Positions 36,180 to 47,100 of a stretch of DNA of 64,000 nt are shown here, one piece after another. Each line of letters starts with the position of its first letter. Position 1 is the stretch's first letter. The position numbers and the translations under genes are program-made. The notes under the pieces are model-generated. The model saw only the letters and a list, made by a program, of their open reading frames with translations. It was not told the origin of the DNA and did no database searches. Source of the DNA: Aquilaria yunnanensis (taxonomy: Eukaryota > Streptophyta > Magnoliopsida > Malvales > Thymelaeaceae); NCBI GenBank assembly GCA_039654915.1, contig CM077597.1, forward strand, positions 43,064,001 to 43,128,000, given 5' to 3'.

Positions 36180-38702
36180 TGATGAAAAAAAAGATAGGAA
36201 CAACCATAAGAATACTTAAAAGTACAAGAATCAACAAGAATAAATGAGGAATTGAAAGACTTGATGAACAAAGACCACCTAATTCTTTAAGCATAAAGTT
36301 AAAGTTCACACAAAACTAATGAGAAAGCCAATCTCCAAGCAAGTATATTAAGTTTGAATAATATTATAATCTATGGGTAATGGACACACAAAAGGCCAAT
36401 TTATAGTGTTTTTAAGCCAAAGAAATTAAATCCCTAATTTAAAATGTTAAAGGACTCCTACATTTCATAAATCCAAAATTTGTTAGAGATTGGACTCTTA
36501 AATAAACTAGAACAAGCAAGGATACTCTTCAAAGTAGAAATTAACTCTAAAATTTAGCTTAAACAGATAATTAACCTAAAAGATGCTAAATTATACATAT
36601 TCATACTTAAGTGACCAAATATGGTAACTAAAAAGTCTAGTAGGCTAAGCTACTCCTTTGTATAGCTTGTGTAAACTCAATTGGGTGCACCTAGGGTCTC
36701 TCTGGTGCACCAATGCATCCAGGAAAGTGTGTGTTAGCTCCTTGGCACTTTGAACCTTGGCCATATCTTGGGGTGAACATGTGGTGTAGGGTGTACGCAC
36801 TATAGGTATATGGGTGCTTTAAAGGTGCATTTAGACCGTGTTGCTCCAAATATGTGCACAATGGTTTATCTTGCTTCCTTGATGTGTGAAATAATGCTCA
36901 AAGTGTTCCATTGTTGATTTCCACATGTGTAGCCATAAACATTGTTCGTACAGAGGCTTCGGGTTGGCCCTTAGTTTGGTTATGGACCCTGTAGCTTAGA
37001 CATGTTGGGTTTCGGGAGCCAAACGGCGCAGCGGAATTTAACCAAAACCCTCCAGGATCCAAGTAAAACGGGGTAAACTGGGTGTTCAAAAATTTCATAC
37101 CTAATTTTCGGTTGAGATCTCTCACTCAACTGTAGAGTCAAATCAGAAAACCTGAACAGTTGACGTGCTCAGGCTCTCTATGGTATCCACACGAGCCTCT
37201 CGGGATACCACGCTTCCACCGCGTCCCGGCAGATGCGTTTCTCTTGCGCTCGCAGTGCTAGCTTGCGTCCTCCAAGGAATTGCAAGAGAAGAGTGCAGCT
37301 GTCCTTTTGGGAGGCTAGGGCAAGGAGACCTGTGAATTTCTCACTTAAAAGTTGTATTTATAGTGAGACTCAACTTCCAGGCCTAATGGGTTTCAAAGCC
37401 CTAATCCAATTAGGATTTAATTTCGGGCTTAATAATGGCTCAACTCCTTGGCCCATTACTAATATGAAATTAAAGTGAAACCATAACCCAAATAATTAGC
37501 CCATGCACTCTAATGATCCACATAGCTCTATGTGTGCGACCCAATAGGCTCTTGCCATGTTGGCAATGATCATAAATCACATTTATGATCATAAGCAATG
37601 AGCGGTGTCTAGCAACACATCATTGCTACCCAAGTGACAAGATTGTCGGTGAATCGACTAAACCTTTATGATCATCACCGATATATGCCATTGTCCCTTT
37701 GTCAAAGATATCAAGACTAAGCATGAGACATGGAATATGTCACTCTCGTATAGCCCAATCTTTGGTTTCTTGATTACCGAGTAGACCAACTTAAACTGAG
37801 GACATTGATATCATATATCAACTCATCGGAGCATGGCCATGCATTTTCTAAGTCTCACTCTATCAAGGGGCCCAAAGATATCACTCCCGTTACATAGGAG
37901 GGACAAATCCCATCTTGATCATACAAATCCCTCCGCATGATATGTGACATACCCAATGACCTCCTTCAAGTTCACTCAGTTACGAGCAACAAAGGAAAGT
38001 ATCAAAGTATGTGACTCACATGTAGGGAACCTTGCTGATCTTAGGTCGAAGGACTACATATACCATGATCACTATGAGAATCACTTATGACACTCATATA
38101 ACGATCCATGAAGTGTTCTTATGGTGGGTCGGTCCATTACACAAGTTCTCCAACTTGTACCCATATGTAGACTACATATCTCATATTAGTCTCCACATAT
38201 GGTAGTCATTATGTATTATTGCAACCCGCTCCATAATAATACTAGACTAGGGACGTTTAAGAATATCATGATTCTAGGGTTACAATTATGTTTATTACGT
38301 TACGCAGAAACAAAACAAAAAACAAAATTGCTGGATTAATGCCTCAATAAAATATCATGACTCAATGTGCAAAAATACAATCATCTCATGATTGGCTTTT
38401 TGGGCACAATACTAACAAGACATAGGCATGAAAGCTCCATGTAGCCTTTCTAGTGCACCTTTGTGCTGCTTGGTCATCCTTCCAAGGTGGCTTGGGTGTG
38501 CTGTGGTCTTGGTCAACTCTTTTTGGCTTTATTATGTCAAGAATTTTCCTTTTTGACTCTTTCAAATGACAATCCTTTAGGCACTCCAAGCTTTGAAGCC
38601 ATTGATCACTAAAAGATGCTTGAATGTTCTAATTTGAGCTTTTTAGCTTTGAACTCCTTAAGAAATCCTAAATTGTGCATGAGTGTGATCTATAAGTTGT
38701 CG
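36180..38702 (-). repeat. Right LTR of the non-autonomous element, interrupted
   Basis: Pieces 36180-37002 and 38422-38702 flank the solo Copia LTR. The pre-insertion join gtagcttagaca|taggcatgaa matches 32606-32625 of the left LTR, confirming both the LTR pairing and the nested insertion. Confidence 0.78.
37003..38416 (-). mobile_element. Solo Copia LTR nested in the right LTR
   Basis: A 1,414-bp minus-strand LTR with target duplication agaca (36998-37002 and 38417-38421). On the minus strand it starts tgttagtattgtgccc and ends cccgaaacccaaca. It is close in sequence to the LTRs of the full Copia element. Confidence 0.95.
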
Positions 38703-41640
38703 CGACCTTGGATTCCTGCATCATCATAGTGATTAATAACTCATTAATCAGTTCAATGTGTAAGCATGTTTTCATCTATGTTTCTCTAGGCCATATGTCG
38801 TGTTTTACTGGTCCCTTCTTTTTCAAATCATCAATTTGCTTTAGAGGGGTAAAATGGTCATTAACTGTGATGTAATGAATGGCTTATATATCTTCTCCTC
38901 TTCTAGAGAAGTTCTTCACTTTTCTTATTTGCTTTCATTCTAGCTTCTTTTGCTCGTAAGTTGTTTGTCATTTCCTAGCTCCAATTCTTCCTTCATTAAG
39001 TGTTTTTATAGTGTGCACCCTTTTTTTATGCTTAGGCAGTCATTAGAAGGTATTTTCTAGTTTTTTGATACTTTTAGATGGGTTAGAGTTTTAAAACCTT
39101 TTTCTCTATTATAGTTCTCACTCGGTCGAGCTAGGTTTGCATCTCAAACTGAGGTAGTCCTTTAGCCTAACTAGGTTAGCATCTTGGCCCTATGGCTTCG
39201 TTCACCCTAGCCGAGGGAGTTGAATCCCTTTAACCTTATTTCTTTATTGAGGTCTATGCCACTTTTTCTGAAATCCCCTGGCGGTTATTAGACATGCAAC
39301 CTTGCTGTTCCACTTTGTCGAAGATGGCAAAGTAGAAGAAGTATTTTTTTCCCTCATATGTCAACCTTTGTCTTCCAAAAAAGAGTGAGCCAAGCTATAG
39401 ACCTTGAAAAGGCAAAATCATGATTTTCAAGACATAGTTGTAGGTTGGTCTTTGATATCCACCACTGAACATAAGTGACGACTTCTATAGATTTCATGGC
39501 ATATCAGTGAGCCAACTTCCCCTAAATACCTAAGCATTCATGAACACTTTTCTCTGTATGTGCGGCCCTTTTAGGATTTTGTCCCATTTTTTGGTTTTTA
39601 TGAGATACTATAAACTCCACCTCAAACTGAAGAACTCCTTCTACTACCTCTTTTGCTAAGGTACCTAAGTTAAGAAGTTTCACTTTTACATTTGGTACAA
39701 AAGGTGGCTGGAGGAATCAGTGGAAGAAATACTTCTTCATGGTAATTTCAGAGCCATAAGGCATTAATGAAGAGTAGGCCTCAAGTGTTCTAGACACCGG
39801 CATTGTAGAGCCTTTTAAGCTTTTGGAAGAGGAAGCTTTATGGCTTTATGAAGACTTTGACAAAACAACTTTAAAAATTGGCTTACTAGGGGAAACCAAG
39901 GAAGATAAAGGACTTATACCCATCAAGTTAGAACAAATAACATGAGGTGTTCTTTGGAGGTTGGGGACCATGATGCAACACCCAAATGAAAAAAATGTGC
40001 CAGCCCAAAAACCATCTTCACTCTGAGACAGCTTCGCTTGTAAAGCTTCTTCAAAAAGAGCTTACTTTTACCGGTGTAGAAAAGTTTAAGTATTGCTCAT
40101 CTTAGTACTTTTTTTCCTCTTAAAGTATGTATTGATCCTTTTCTCTTGTAGTTGACATGGATCTCATTAAATTTTAGATGAAGAAGTTTGAGGAGAAGGA
40201 GAGAAAAGACAATAAAAAGGCAAAAAACATTTAAAGAAGAAGAAGCTAAAGAAGCTTTTAGAGGGTTCAGAGCCAAAGAAGGCTAGGGATGAGGCCATCT
40301 TGGCTTTATCAGCTAAGGCCTGTGTTCCTACCTTGGTAGTTGATGTTAATGCTACCGAGGTTCCTACCAAGACTAGGGTTTGTTCCTTGCTAGGCCTAAT
40401 ATTTTTTCAACTATGCTAGGTATGTTCTCTTTCTCCCTAAGGGCATGCCACTATTACAGGATGAAGTTGTCCAACTCGATGCTCAGGAGAAGGCTCAAGG
40501 AAAGGAGAATGTGCCTCCTAAAGAAGTCCAAGAGATATCAAATTCTGAGGCACCTATTTCCCCTAGCACCAAAGTTGATCCCCTGGGTTCGCTTCCCAAC
40601 TTCACATCTAGTAGTTTATAATTTTTTAAGTCATATATTAATAGATGATTGGTCAGGAATTGAACCATTAATTGACCTTCTTTGTGATTGTTAAATAGAG
40701 ACATTAAAGGTGGACTAAGTGGCCCAACAAAGTAAAGGAGGCGACATTAGATTGCCAAGGTTTCTAAGGAGGCCATGTCAAGGTACCCTATTTGGTGAGT
40801 GGTTGAAGATATGGACCTTTTTGACTAGAATGGCATGAGGAAGATTGTCCTCCAACTAGCTAGGGGTATCATTACTAGGGCCACCTTTAGGGACTTATAC
40901 TCAAAGGTGCTAAATGAGGAAATGACAACCAAACTCTTTACCAATTACTTTGCTAAAGTGGACATATTTTGAAGTCATATCCACGTCCTTTTTTCACTTG
41001 CTCCCTTATCTAATGTCCCTTGACTAAATTTGTTTGTATTACTACTGTTGGCCATTATTGGGTACTATCAAGATTTTTTGGCAAGTAAAGAGAGGTTTGG
41101 TCAAAGAGCAAACAACACCTAGAAAAGGCCAAGGAAGCTTTGGCCATAGTCTATGTTAAGGATGTTGTGATAAAGAAGATTTGTGAACTCAAGCTTGCAG
41201 AACTAAAAAGCTTGATTACCAAGAAAGTTATAGGGTTTCACAAATGACTGTGTGGCCAAGATCAAGAACCTTAGCCAAAAGCTTAGAGAACAACATGGAG
41301 TGGCCGCCAAGGAGAAAGAAGACAAAGGGAAGCTAGAGTCTAAGGTCAAGGCCCTTATAGAGGAGAAAGGCAATCCTGTTACCGAGCTTGACAAGGCCAT
41401 GAAAAGAACAAAGGCCCTAGAGGATGGGTACAAGAAATTGTCCAAAGAAAAGGAACAGGTCAAAGGGAAAGCCATTGCTAGCTTTTAGGATGGGTTTTAC
41501 CTTTTTCACTACCAAATCTTACAAAGGCATCCCAATCTTCATGTTTTTTTGGTCGATGCTTTTTGCAAACCTAACAGTAACTACTCCTCTGAATTCAGCC
41601 TTATCCTTAGATTTAGAAGATGAAGAATAAGAGAATGGAG
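38703..41640 (+). pseudogene. Gypsy-1 antisense ORF (Transposase_28-like), decayed
   Basis: Opposite in orientation to Gypsy-1 gag-pol. At 40800-40975 the plus strand reads VEDMDLFD...IVLQLARGIITRATFRD, paralleling TEDMNLYSGDCQQMANQ and SKGILTEASF of the Gypsy-2 antisense protein. At 41242-41488 a charged coiled coil (LRE, KEKEDKGKLESKVKAL and similar) ends in a stop. It is then followed by DGFYLFHYQILQRHPNL, matching DGFCLAHHQVLQRFPGL in Gypsy-2. So the C-terminal half of the same protein is present but interrupted. The function of this protein family is unknown. Confidence 0.75.
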
Positions 41641-42189
41641 ATGCTAAGGGAAGAGGACAAGATTAGGGCTAGGGCTTCTACCCCAATTCTAATAGTTACT
41701 CCTTTGTATGGCATAATTGAATTGTTGAAAATCCTATTCATTTTCAATCCTTTTGGGTGAATTACTTAATTACCTTCAAAGGAGGCTTATCTTTATTGCC
41801 TCAACTTTCTTTGGATCCATTACATCACCGATTTTCTTGTTATAATATTTTGGAACCTCATATCTATGTGTTTTACTTAGACTTTTCTAAGTCACATCTC
41901 CTAGCTTTCGCTTTTTGAGTTTTATCATTGAACTCATTTCTAAAGTCTAGTTGGAAGTCCTAGTTTGACTTTTTCAAGGTTAGTGACCTCGTTATTAACT
42001 TAGGAGGGGGGTGGCCTCTCCCTTCCTTTTGCTTGATCTAAGTCTTAGCTACTTTTTTAGGTATGATTTTCTAAGTGTTAAAAGCTGCACTTTGAATAAG
42101 TGTTGAATTTTATTAACACAAAAGCCGGTACTTCGTCCATGTGTCATTGGCATTCTTTCATACATATTCATATATTAGGGGTACTTTAG
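41641..42189. other. Spacer between Gypsy-1 antisense ORF and pol end
   Basis: The two convergent reading directions meet here. No conserved frame; it corresponds to the 415-bp spacer in Gypsy-2 (49594-50008). Confidence 0.55.
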
Positions 42190-43249
42190 CTAGCTATTAT
42201 AGTTTTTTAGACATAGTATTTTTCAGATTTTCTGAATTCCAAGTATTTTTTAGGCCATTCCTAAATCTATCTTAGAGTTCATACACTCCTAGTCTTACGT
42301 AATTGTTCATGAGGTAGGGCCCTTCCTAATTTGGCTAAAGTACCCCATATATAGGTCTTTACGCTTCTGGTCCGGCTTTCCAAAGGATGAGGTCTCCAAA
42401 TTTTATGCCTTCAAGCTTAACTTTCTGGTTAGGTAACTGAGTGACCCTTTGCTAGAAGGCTCTTCTTTGGAGCTTGGCCGTTTCTTGATGTCCTTTTAAC
42501 AAGTTGAGCTTAATCTTCAAGCTTGTTCACCGGTAGAAAGGATGAGCTACTTCAATGGGGACTGGGGCTTTTGTCACAAATACGAAAAGGAATGAGATTT
42601 CTTTTGTTGCCTTCCTTGACATCATGTTGTAACTTTAGGTAACTCTTTCTAATTCTGGAGGCCACTTTCCTTTAGCTTCCCCCTATCTCTTTTTCATACC
42701 CTCATTTAGAGTTTGGTTAGAGACCTTTGTCCTACCTATTGATTTGCGGGAGTGTTATTGAGGTGAAATGGATTTTGATTCCTAGATTTTTTGTGAATTC
42801 CTAAATAGCCTTGTCAATGAATTGGGTTCAAATGTGCACTACTAGCACCCTTAGGAAACTGAACCTGTAAATAGTATTTTTTAAAATGAAATTTTGGACA
42901 TCCTTAACTAACATGGATGCCAGTGGTTTGGCCTCTATCCATCTCATCAAGCAGTCTATTGTTATTATGAAATATTTTACTCTTCTAGAGGCCATTGGGG
43001 AGGCTTTATAAGGTTAATCCACCATATAGCAAATTTGCAAGAGTAATTTGTCAAAGTCACCACTTCAAATGGCATCCTTTGTATAGATGAATGCCTATGG
43101 CACTTGTCACAAAATTTGACCCATTTTCATGCGTCTTGTCTAAGTGTGGTCTAGAAATACCCTTGCCAAAGTATGACTTTGGCTAAGGCATCTATGCTTA
43201 TATAGGAAAAACATATCTCTTTGTGGCGTTTTTTAGAATTCCTTTAGTA
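42190..43249 (-). pseudogene. Gypsy-1 integrase and pol C-terminus, decayed
   Basis: Reading leftwards from 43249, fragments of the zinc-binding region, of the catalytic core and of the C-terminal region align in order with Gypsy-2 pol. The core words include GEAKGKWPPELE-type sequence; the C-terminal words include LPNQKVKLEGIKFGDLILWK and GVYELKD, then KNTWNSENLKN. Many stops and frame changes interrupt it. The Gypsy-2 insertion at 43250-43254 separates this part from the rest of pol. Confidence 0.8.
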
Positions 43250-43254
43250 GCTTG

Positions 43255-44114
43255 TGATAGCCGAAGGGCTATCGCCTCACTCAGTACATACATCCTGCCA
43301 ATAGTATGGTCAGGAAAATTGGCGTTACCCGAAAGAGGCGATATCACGGACCTCGGAAGGAGCGAAGTCAAAATACCCCGAACTCGAGACTTCGGCTAGA
43401 ACGTCAGGAATTCCAAGGATGCCACCGGCTCCCTCGGGAGACCAAACGGATTGCCTTCAGAGATGAAGAACCAGCTATTTCAAGCAGGAGAGAATCTCCC
43501 CGAAGGTGAAACCCCCGAACCAGGGAACTCCCCGAACTACAAGCATAATTCCCAAAGAAGGGCGTCCGTACCGAAAGACAACGTCGCCGGAGAACCTCGG
43601 GAGTACGACATGGGCATTTCAGGAGCCTCTGACATGTGCCCACATGCGCTACACGCCGCCTTGAGGAGCAGTCTGACGCGCCAACGCCGTCCAAGTCTTG
43701 TCACGACCTGTCTCGGTCCCAGACCCGAGGAGCCTACAAACGGCTACCTGTCCCATATGCCCGGAAGTACAAATCGCATATGACCGAATACGTGTTGTGA
43801 TCTGAACGGGCTAGGCACCACTATAAATACCAGGAAACAAGCCCTGGCAAGGGATCTCGACCCCTCTCCCTGAGAAAACACGAACAGGCAAGACCACCTA
43901 GCCTCTTAGTGCTCTTTCTTTATCTCCTCTCAGAACACTGACTTGGGCGTCGGAGGCTCCTCCCCGGAAAAACACTTCGGGGACCTCTTGACCTCTTTTC
44001 TTCTGAGCATTTCAGGCACATTCCTCTGGGGAACCTTTGCTCCAGACGTCCTCCTTCACAGGAAGTCCCTCCTGAAGTCATAATGTCACCCGACGAAGAT
44101 GCTACAGGGCATCA
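43255..44114 (+). repeat. 5' LTR of Gypsy-2
   Basis: 860 bp, tgatagccgaag...acagggcatca. It starts with a perfect hairpin (gatagcc 43256-43262, loop gaag, ggctatc 43267-43273). TATA box TATAAATA at 43822-43829. It differs from the 3' LTR by scattered substitutions and a few 1-bp indels. Confidence 0.95.
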
Positions 44115-44116
44115 CT

Positions 44117-44134
44117 TGGCGCCGTCTGTGGGAA
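44117..44134 (+). promoter_or_regulatory. Primer binding site of Gypsy-2
   Basis: TGGCGCCGTCTGTGGGAA lies two bases after the LTR end. It is the primer-site sequence typical of Tat-group and related plant Gypsy elements. Confidence 0.9.
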
Positions 44135-44172
44135 GTCACCCTTAGGTCACCATTGTTGAAAATCGGCGTTCA

Positions 44173-47100
44173 ATGGACAAGGGACTTTCGAAGTCCTCGT
44201 CTGCGCCTGAAGCTTAACCGGCTATTGAGCAAACCCTTCCAGGGACTTCCTCGCCTGAGGAAGAACGTCCTCTAGTCATAACTATGAGTTTTCTGCGTGA
44301 CTTCTAGTGCTCTATTGTGGCCGAAATGACGCAGCAAATAGACCGAAGATGGCCGCAACCAACGCAGGCCCAAAGGCCTTCCTCGCCAGCACTCCCTCGG
44401 GAGAAAAGCCCGAGATCAGCTTACCGGAGTTCGGGAAGTGGGGATCTGCGTGATGAGTCCTCAACGGAAAACATACCCCTCGAGGGACGACCTAAGGGGC
44501 CAGTAGGGCCTAAACGGCCTAAAACCTCACGCCAAAAGAGTTCATCGCCTGAGGCAAAATCGCCATCCCTTCGGTGGCGAAGTCCGTCCCCAAAAAGGCG
44601 CCATCAATCTCCCTTCCCAGAAGCCTACAAGCACCAGGAAGAAGAGCCCAGTGCCACGATCCTTGTGGAGAAAATATTAGCGAGGTTGGAGAAAGTGGAA
44701 AAATAGGTAGCTCGCAAACCAGTCTGGGCCAGGCTGTCTAAAACTTTCTGTGGGGATGAATCGCCGTTCACCCAAACAGTAGTCGAGGCAGCCATGCCAA
44801 GTGACTTCCGGGTGCCTCGGCTGGAAACCTATGATGGCCGAACTGACCCACAGGCTCATCTAACTAAATACAAACGTAGCATGGTGTTACACAACGCTGA
44901 TGATGCTAATTTGTGCAAATGCTTTGATGTCACCCTCGCAGGGCCCGCAACGGCGTGGTATAACTCATTGGCCCTTGGAACCATCAGGGAGTTTCAGGAG
45001 CTGTCCATGGCCTTTATGCAGCAGTTCATTGGTAGCCGCCTGACGGTGAAAATGCCGGTCCAGATGTTCGACATAGCACAGAAGAATGGAGAAACCATTC
45101 GTGACTATGTCAAAAGGTTTAATGGAGAGGCCCTAAGTGTTCCAGACTTTCGGCCCGAAATACGCATCCTCGCCATGACACGGAGCCTTCGGAAGGACTC
45201 ACTGCTGTTCTACGAGTTTTCCAAGGACCCCCCGAACACGCTTGGCGAATTCTACCGAAGGGCCGAGCAGCATATGACAGTTGAAGAACTGAGAATGGGT
45301 GGACCAAAGAATGATCACACCCATCCCGAAGGGTCCGGCCAGCAAACAAAGTACCTGGCTGAACAGGCAGGGCGACCTCGGAGGTTTAGGGGAAGGAAAC
45401 CTCCTCCGAACTTCACACCCTTGAATACTACAAGAACCAATATCCTCATGACAACGGAGAGGCAGGGAACCCAGATTCAGCGGCCAAGGGCTATGACCGC
45501 TGACAACAAGAAGAATATGAAAAAGTTCTGCCAGTTTCATCGCGACCACGGGCACGACACTGAAGATTGCTTCCAACTGAAAAAGTATATTGAGTCGCTG
45601 ATAAAACAAGGCCAACTCCAGCGTTATCTATGAATGCCTTCCTCGAAGGGAAGAAAGGAGGAGGAAGGAAAGGCTGATGACGAGGAGTACGACTCCGACA
45701 GACGAAGGAACCGAAGTCCAAAGGGGCGTCTCCCGCCCCCGGCGGGAATGATACAAACAATCACGATGGGACTGCCATCCTCGGAAAGAAATAGGAAGGC
45801 CAGAGAAATATCAATGATGGAATATCAAAATCCATCGAAGAAACTGACCCGAAAGGATGGTTCCACCGTCATCTTTCCCCATGACGATCCACTGTTGGTC
45901 ATGACAAGAATAGGAAATTGGGACGTCAAAAGGGTATTACTTGACGATGGATCAAACGCCGACGTCCTGTTCTCGCATCTGCTGCCGAGCTTGGGAATAT
46001 CCAACACCGACCCCAAACCCGTCGCTTCGCCAACTTTCGGGGTAGGGCCATCCGAACTGCCTGTCCTCGGATGGATCGACCTCCCCCTAATGATGAGAGA
46101 AGGTTCGGTAAATGGGACAGATGAGTTATTTGCCTCCACAATGACAAGGTTCATTGTCATGGATGTTCCTTCGTCATATAATGCCATCCTTGGAAGGCAA
46201 ACACAAGGAAATCTGCACATTCGCTCGGATGTAAAGTACTTAACCGTCACTTTCGCCACTAAGGATGGAGACGCGGAAATCTTTATCGATCAAGGCGAAG
46301 TAAGGAAAGTGTTCATCAAAGCGTGAAAGGCCCCAGTAACCAACCTCGCACAAACTGTGGATGCAAAGGTTTTGTCAGATGGAAGGCCAAAAGAGGGAGA
46401 GGCAGAAGATCCCGCGAAGGTAGAAATAGAAGAAGTAGAACTTGTCCCGGGCCGAAATACCCGAATAGGGAAAAACTTGGACGAAGGTGACAAGAAAAGA
46501 CTTGTATCCTTTCTACTGATGAATAAAGACCTGTTTGCCTACTCGCCGAAAGATATGCTGGGGGTAGACCTTCGCATAATACAGCATAGCCTGAAAGTAA
46601 GTCCGGAGGCAAAACCTGTCCGTCAAAAGAAGCGGGGCATCTCAGACCATAAAAATAACTTCGTCAAAACCGAAGTCCAGCGCTTATTAGATGCAGAAGT
46701 AATCAGGGAAGTCAAGTACCCCGAATGGTTGAGCAACGTGGTTATCGCCACAAAAGAAGGGAGCAGTAAGCTCCGAATGTGCATCGACTTCAGAAACTTG
46801 AATGACGCTTGCCCAAAAGATTCATATCCTCTCCCACCAATACACCAGTTGGTAGACTCAACTACCGAATACGGGCTCCTGAGTTTCCTGGACGCCTTCA
46901 GTGGGTATCATCAAATAAGGATGGACCCCGAAGATGAGGAGAAAACCGCCTTCATCACCGAGGGTGGAACGTATTGTTACATCAGGATGCCCTTCGGGCT
47001 AAAAAATGCGGGAGCTACCTACCAGAGGTTGATGAGCAAGGTCTTTAAGGACCAAATAGGGAGGAACATGGAAGTTTACGTTGATGAGATGATAGTCAAA

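Larger units (their letters stand above)
31802..38702 (-). mobile_element. Non-autonomous LTR retroelement (protease remnant, no RT)
   Basis: Direct repeats begin at 31802 (tgatgacaaaccatatagg) and 36180 (tgatgaaaaaaaagatagg) and align for about 1.1 kb. The right copy is interrupted by a solo Copia LTR. On the minus strand, just inside the right LTR, TGGTATTAGAGCC (36177 downwards) matches an initiator tRNA-Met primer site, fixing the orientation. The 3.3-kb interior encodes only a decayed retropepsin region and no RT or integrase. Its outer right end is uncertain (about 38700) and no target duplication was found. It is nested in the antisense ORF of Gypsy-1. Confidence 0.72.

Noticed and set aside
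43253..43254. LTR start at 43253 (tgtgatag)
   Set aside because: Starting at 43255 (tgatag) gives matching gcttg target duplications on both sides; the earlier start gives none.
43306..43783. Frames of 67-110 codons inside the Gypsy-2 LTR
   Set aside because: They lie wholly in LTR sequence, partly overlap the U3 promoter zone, and have no counterpart as proteins.
45119..46259. Several 70-140-codon minus-strand frames under gag and protease
   Set aside because: Shadows of the conserved plus-strand gag-pro frame; no recognisable domain, and the GC-rich sequence keeps frames open by chance.
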